This document shows, in pieces, positions 59,999 to 64,000 of a DNA stretch of 64,000 bases. This DNA is from UBA8437 sp963582065 (GTDB lineage: Bacteria; Planctomycetota; Planctomycetia; Planctomycetales; Planctomycetaceae), in contig CAUZRQ010000013.1 in the NCBI GenBank assembly GCA_963582065.1, forward strand, positions 13,746-77,745, given 5' to 3'. How positions within the stretch are numbered: the first letter of the stretch is position 1; every line of letters begins with the position of its first letter. A model generated the notes under the pieces. The model was given only the letters and a program-made list of their open reading frames with translations, was not told the origin of the DNA and searched no databases. The position numbers and the translations under genes were made by a program.

Positions 59999-61215
59999 CC
60001 GCGGAACCCAGACGACTGATCCGGCGACGCACGGCCCTGGCACACGGAGCCTCGTGCCTGGGTTTGTGGATGGCCGGATGCCGGGACGGTGGCGACACCT
60101 CGCCCGGCGGTGTGGATGGTGACGACGCCTGGCACGTGCATCCGGGCCAGTCGATCCAGGCAGCTCTCGACAGGGCGGCGGCGACCGACGGCAGGCGGAG
60201 GGTGGTTGTTCACGAGGGGACCTACCGTCCGGACCGGCCGGGGCAGGCCCTGGTCTGGCTCAATCGTCGACACGACGGCATCACCTTGGCGGCGGAAGGG
60301 ACGGTCGTGTTGACCGCAGCCAACTCCGACATCGCCGATCGCGACGCCGAGAGTTATCCCGCGGTGGTCAACCACGTCGTCTACTTCGGCGACGGGATTT
60401 CCGCCAAAACGGTCTTTCGCGGGTTCTCCATCACCGGCGCCAATCGCTTCGACACACGGTCCGACGAACCGGAACCGATCGAGCCGGACCGTCCCGAACT
60501 CGGCAAGCAGAACCTGTTGTTCTTCTACTGCGACGGCGGGGGGATGAAGATCTTCGGCCGCAGCTACCCACGGATCGAACAGGTCGAAGTGACCGGCAAC
60601 GTGGCCAGCCCCTGCGGCGGAGGGGTCTCGATCCAGCATCTCGGTTTTCAGCAGGACGCCGTGCGGATCAGCGACTCGATCTTCCGAGACAACCACTGCC
60701 AGGTCACCGGGTCGGCGATCGATGTGCTGCCGGGCAGCCGGGCCGAGATCACCAACTGCCTGTTCACCGGGAACGTGGCCAACACCGGCCCCGATACGGT
60801 CAGTCCGCCCGGCAAACCATACAACGCCCGGCACGGATCGGGGGCCCTGACTGTCTTTCCCGGTTCTCGGGTTCGGGCAAGTGGCTGCACCTGGACGGGC
60901 AACTGGAACGGTGTCGACGACAAGGGCGAGGGCAATCACTACACCCGGTCGATCTTCTGGCAGAACATCCTCGCCGGCGGCATCTCGCCGGAGGAGCGAT
61001 ACGAACTGGACATCGTCGACGGAAAGAACGTCAGCGGCTGCATGTTCGGCGGGGCGACTGCGGATCTGAGGGGTACGATCGACGCCGGGACGAACACGTT
61101 GGACGCACCCGACCCCGACTTCGACGAGCGGTTTCTTCCGCGTTGTCCGGCTTATGACGGGATCGGTTACCGGCCCGTGGAGAAACCTCCCGCAAGCTCC
61201 TCGAGAGAACATTGA
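59995..61215 (+). CDS. Right-handed beta-helix lipoprotein
   Basis: A 406-residue exported protein. The N-terminus has an RRRTALAHG twin-Arg-like start and a lipobox WMAGC (Cys29). It then shows the pattern of parallel beta-helix proteins: IQAALDRAAATDGRRRVVVHEGTY, FRGFSITGANRFD, YPRIEQVEVTGN, SDSIFRDNHCQVTGSAIDV and ITNCLFTGNVANTG. The fold is typical of polysaccharide-active or binding proteins; no catalytic residues can be identified. Its ATG overlaps the CoxII-like gene's stop. Confidence 0.8.
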   Translation: MTAEPRRLIRRRTALAHGASCLGLWMAGCRDGGDTSPGGVDGDDAWHVHPGQSIQAALDRAAATDGRRRVVVHEGTYRPDRPGQALVWLNRRHDGITLAAEGTVVLTAANSDIADRDAESYPAVVNHVVYFGDGISAKTVFRGFSITGANRFDTRSDEPEPIEPDRPELGKQNLLFFYCDGGGMKIFGRSYPRIEQVEVTGNVASPCGGGVSIQHLGFQQDAVRISDSIFRDNHCQVTGSAIDVLPGSRAEITNCLFTGNVANTGPDTVSPPGKPYNARHGSGALTVFPGSRVRASGCTWTGNWNGVDDKGEGNHYTRSIFWQNILAGGISPEERYELDIVDGKNVSGCMFGGATADLRGTIDAGTNTLDAPDPDFDERFLPRCPAYDGIGYRPVEKPPASSSREH

Positions 61216-61252
61216 CAGCACACTGTCCAACGATTCAAGTCGACAGTTCGGG

Positions 61253-61270
61253 GGGGGCGCAGCCGCCCCC
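61253..61270 (+). repeat. G-C hairpin between beta-helix and Sco-UnbV genes
   Basis: GGGGGCG, loop CAGC, CGCCCCC: a 7-bp stem in the 93-nt gap. No T-run follows. It may modulate expression of the downstream gene within the operon. Confidence 0.45.
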
Positions 61271-61308
61271 GATCAGAGCATGGCCTCCCCAGTCCGAGAA
61301 CCACCACC

Positions 61309-63912
61309 ATGAGATCTGCGTGGCGCAGCGGTTCGATGGTCCTGGCGACCGCGTTGTTGTTGGCCACCGGCGGTTGTTTCGAGGATCCTCCTGCCCAGCC
61401 GCCGCCCGACGGGGGCATCGACAAGGGGAACGTCCCGAAGACCACCGCGGCGGCCCCGACGCTGTTGCCGCTGGATCTGACGCTGCCGGAATTCCGGCTG
61501 GTGGACAGCACCGGCGGCGAATTCGGCAGCCGCGAACTGGCCAGGCGACCGTACCTGGTCAACTTCATCTTCACCCGCTGCCAGTTGACCTGCCCCGAGC
61601 AGACCCGGCGGATGGTCGCCTTCCAGCAGCAGCTGGCCAGGAAGATCGAACACCAGCACAGCTCCGAAGAGCGGGGCGGACCTAAGCACTTTCTCTGGGA
61701 CCAGCTGCAGATCGTCAGCCTCTCGGTCGATCCCGAGAATGACACGCCCGATGCCCTGGCCCGCTACGCCGACAACTACGGCGCGAAGCTGGAGAACTGG
61801 AGTTTCCTGACCGGGAAGAAGTCCGAGATCTTTTCGCTGATCACCGACGGGTTCAAGCTGCCGGTGGCCGAAGTGGGCAAGGACCAGCCGATCGTGCACA
61901 CGGTGAAGGTGGCCCTGGTTGATCACCGCGGACACCTGCGGGGCGTCTTCAACGGGATGAAGGAGGAGGGTGGTCGCAAGCTGATGCTGGCGATCGAGCA
62001 GGTGCTCAACGAGCGGGTCGTCATTCCCCCGCAGATCGTCTCGCCCGACTGGCTCGAAAAGAGGGCCGCGACACAGATCTCCGCCGCGAAACAGTGGAAG
62101 GTCTTCCACGATTTCAGCTTCACCGACCGGCAGCCGGAGAGCGGGATCGGTTTCCGGCACCGCGTGGTCGATGACGCGGGGCGGACCTACAAGGCGGTGC
62201 ACTACGATCACGGCAACGGCCTGGCGGTTGCCGATGTTGACGGGGACGGGCGGCTTGATCTCTTTTTTTCCAACCAGGTCGGCAGCAACCGGCTCTACCG
62301 CAACAGCGGTGATGGCCGGTTCGAAGACATCACCGAATCGGCCGGAGTGGCGGTGCGGGCGCCGACTGGGGTGACCGCGTCGTTCGCCGACATCGACAAC
62401 GACGGGGACGCCGACCTTTATATCACCAACGTCCGCACCGGCAACAAGCTGTTCCTCAACGACGGACGGGCAAAATTCACCGATATCTCCAACGGCTCCG
62501 GGTTGGCGCACAAGGGCCACTGTTCCTCGGCCGTGTTCTTTGACTATGACCGTGACGGGTTGCTGGACCTGTTCCTGTGCAACGTCGGCCAGTACACGCA
62601 CGACTCGCTGCGGGACGTCCAGGGGGACCAGACCGATTCGGGTCGCGAGGCGGCCGGGGACGGGAAGGCGTTTCGTTTTTACGACGGGATGACCGATGCG
62701 TTCGCCGGGCACCTGCACGCCGGTCGGACCGAGCGGAGCCGGTTGTTCCGCAACCAGGGGGGCGGTCGGTTCGTCGATGTGACCGAGGCGACCGGGTTGA
62801 TCGACGAGAGCTGGACGGGGGCGGCCAGTCCGATCGATGCCAACAACGACGGCTGGACCGACCTCTATGTCCTCAACATGCAGGGCAACGACGAGTACTA
62901 CGAGAACGTCGAGGGGAAGACGTTCAGGAAGCGGAGCCGCGAGCTGTTCCCCAGGACCTCGTGGGGCGCGATGGGCATCAAGGTCTTCGATTTCGACAAC
63001 GACGGGCGGCTCGACATCTACATCACCGACATGCACTCGGACATGGGTGGTGACCAGGTCGAGTTTCTGCGGGCCAACCCGCTGGTGGCCCGGGAGCAGA
63101 AGAAGTCACCCACTCCGTTTGCCGACAGCATTCTCAAGACCGATGGCACCAGCCTGTTCGGCAACAGTTTCTTTCGCCGGACCGGGCCCGGGGCTTTCGA
63201 AGAGGTGTCGGACCGGATCGGTGCCGAGACCTACTGGCCGTGGGGGATCTCCGTCGGCGACCTCAACGCCGATGGCTTCCAGGACGTATTCGTCACCTCG
63301 AGCATGAATTTTCCCTGGCGGTACCACCCCAACCACGTGCTGCTCAACGACGCCGGCGGCCGATTTGTGCTCAGCGAATTCGTGCTGGGGGTCGAGCCGC
63401 GGCGTGACGGGCGGACGGCGGTGCCCTGGCACCAGCTGGATGCCGGCGGCCGCGACTCCGACCACGAGTTCTGCGAGGGCCGCTCGGGGACGTTCACGAT
63501 GTACGGGGCGTTGGGGAGCCGCTCGAGTGTGATTCTGGACCTGGACGGCGACGGCGACCTGGACATCGTCACCAACGACTTCAATTCCGAGCCGCTGGTG
63601 CTGGTCAGTGACCTGACCAAGCGAACCAAGGTGCGGCAGGTGCAGGTCCGGTTGGTCGGTGTCGAATCAAACCGTGACGGACTGGGAGCCCGCGTGACGG
63701 TTCATGCCGCAGGCAAGCGGTACGTCCAGGTGCACGATGGCCAGAGCGGTTACCTGTCCCAGAGTCGCATGCCGCTTTACTTCGGACTGGGTGCGGCCGA
63801 GGTGGTCGAGAAGATCGAGGTGCACTGGCCGACTGGGAAGACCCAGGTGGTGCCCGGTCCGATTGCCGCCGGGGAACTGGTGGAGATCGAGGAGTCCGGG
63901 GACAGCCGGTAA
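61309..63912 (+). CDS. Sco1/SenC-FG-GAP/ASPIC-UnbV fusion lipoprotein
   Basis: An 867-residue lipoprotein (lipobox ATGGC, Cys23). Residues 55-240 form a Sco1-like thioredoxin fold: the copper motif C91-QLT-C95 (CxxxC) and the conserved H197 (IVHTVK) are present. From about 270 to the end there are FG-GAP repeats (ADVDGDGRLDLFFSN, ADIDNDGDADLYITN, FDYDRDGLLDLFLCN, FDFDNDGRLDIYITD) and an UnbV domain with GARVTVHAAG and FGLGAAEVVEKIEVHWPTG. All three Sco copper ligands are intact. The gene follows a CoxII-like gene two positions upstream, which fits a copper context. Its stop overlaps the next ATG by one base (TAATG). Confidence 0.87.
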   Translation: MRSAWRSGSMVLATALLLATGGCFEDPPAQPPPDGGIDKGNVPKTTAAAPTLLPLDLTLPEFRLVDSTGGEFGSRELARRPYLVNFIFTRCQLTCPEQTRRMVAFQQQLARKIEHQHSSEERGGPKHFLWDQLQIVSLSVDPENDTPDALARYADNYGAKLENWSFLTGKKSEIFSLITDGFKLPVAEVGKDQPIVHTVKVALVDHRGHLRGVFNGMKEEGGRKLMLAIEQVLNERVVIPPQIVSPDWLEKRAATQISAAKQWKVFHDFSFTDRQPESGIGFRHRVVDDAGRTYKAVHYDHGNGLAVADVDGDGRLDLFFSNQVGSNRLYRNSGDGRFEDITESAGVAVRAPTGVTASFADIDNDGDADLYITNVRTGNKLFLNDGRAKFTDISNGSGLAHKGHCSSAVFFDYDRDGLLDLFLCNVGQYTHDSLRDVQGDQTDSGREAAGDGKAFRFYDGMTDAFAGHLHAGRTERSRLFRNQGGGRFVDVTEATGLIDESWTGAASPIDANNDGWTDLYVLNMQGNDEYYENVEGKTFRKRSRELFPRTSWGAMGIKVFDFDNDGRLDIYITDMHSDMGGDQVEFLRANPLVAREQKKSPTPFADSILKTDGTSLFGNSFFRRTGPGAFEEVSDRIGAETYWPWGISVGDLNADGFQDVFVTSSMNFPWRYHPNHVLLNDAGGRFVLSEFVLGVEPRRDGRTAVPWHQLDAGGRDSDHEFCEGRSGTFTMYGALGSRSSVILDLDGDGDLDIVTNDFNSEPLVLVSDLTKRTKVRQVQVRLVGVESNRDGLGARVTVHAAGKRYVQVHDGQSGYLSQSRMPLYFGLGAAEVVEKIEVHWPTGKTQVVPGPIAAGELVEIEESGDSR

Positions 63913-64000
63913 TGGAACCAGCGACCGAGCATTCGGGCCCGCCGCCGTCATCGAGCCGGCGTTCCGTCGTGCGAACGGTGCTGTTGGTCCTGGTCCTGGT
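63912..64000 (+). CDS. Membrane or exported protein, partial at right edge
   Basis: Only 29 codons are present. The translation, starting MEPATEHSGPPPSSSRRSV, leads into a hydrophobic segment (VLLVLVLV), so a membrane or exported protein is likely. The ATG shares a base with the stop of the preceding gene, suggesting translational coupling. The family cannot be told. Confidence 0.5.
   Translation, partial: MEPATEHSGPPPSSSRRSVVRTVLLVLVL

Noticed and set aside
61273..63036. 587-residue minus-strand frame opposite the Sco-UnbV gene
   Set aside because: Calcium-loop codons on the other strand produce regular antisense frames; no independent support.

Overview
The window looks like a GC-rich chromosome segment of a member of the Planctomycetota. 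The evidence is the gene content: a DUF1549/DUF1553 plus DUF1501 gene pair, several FG-GAP/UnbV proteins, secreted PQQ-type beta-propellers, giant HEAT-repeat proteins with c-type haem motifs, and DUF4912, DUF2617 and DUF5690 proteins. I saw no insertion sequences, CRISPR array, rRNA or tRNA. Base composition and codon use look even throughout, so this reads as core chromosome rather than a mobile island.

Layout. 1-8.2 kb is housekeeping: a LolD/MacB-type ABC exporter (cut at the left edge), recJ, ilvN and ilvC (without ilvB), a radical SAM protein, rarA and a DUF4912 protein. 8.4-16.5 kb is a complete F1Fo ATP synthase operon (atpZ-atpI-atpB-atpE-atpF-atpH-atpA-atpG-atpD-atpC) behind a near-consensus sigma70-type promoter. 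Its b and c subunits both appear to carry an extra N-terminal export signal. 16.5-25.4 kb is a tightly packed seven-gene minus-strand operon that probably demethylates a betaine or another N-methyl compound: two DMGDH/sarcosine-oxidase-like flavoproteins, EtfB, EtfA, a membrane DgcB-like Fe-S protein, a DUF5690 MFS transporter and a GbcA-like Rieske oxygenase. 25.7-41 kb is mixed: FHA protein, serine acetyltransferase, a 1472-residue HEAT protein with two haem motifs divergent from a PQQ propeller, DUF2617, O6-methylguanine-DNA methyltransferase, a class I aminotransferase, VanZ-like protein, rpsR, an SDR and an orphan anti-sigma-like protein. 41-64 kb is dominated by exported proteins: TPR-UnbV, DUF1549/1553 and DUF1501; then a five-haem cytochrome, a second UnbV protein and an AhpD-like protein; then a propeller with an embedded methyltransferase fold; and finally a degenerate CoxII-like lipoprotein, a beta-helix lipoprotein and an Sco-UnbV fusion.

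The most notable observation is at 48248-48838 (minus). It is an AhpD/carboxymuconolactone-decarboxylase-family gene interrupted by one in-frame TGA exactly where the second Cys of the CxxC redox motif belongs, with an intact conserved C-terminal half after it and a 7-bp stem-loop 25 nt past the TGA. I read this as a selenoprotein (CxxU). It is the last gene of an operon with the five-haem TPR cytochrome and an FG-GAP/UnbV protein.

Other points of interest are three UnbV proteins with different N-terminal modules (TPR, membrane anchor, Sco), the Rieske/ETF operon that lacks a dedicated Rieske reductase, and a set of recognisable TTGAnn-N17/18-TAnnnT promoters that help define transcription units, including one for a 75-residue gene.
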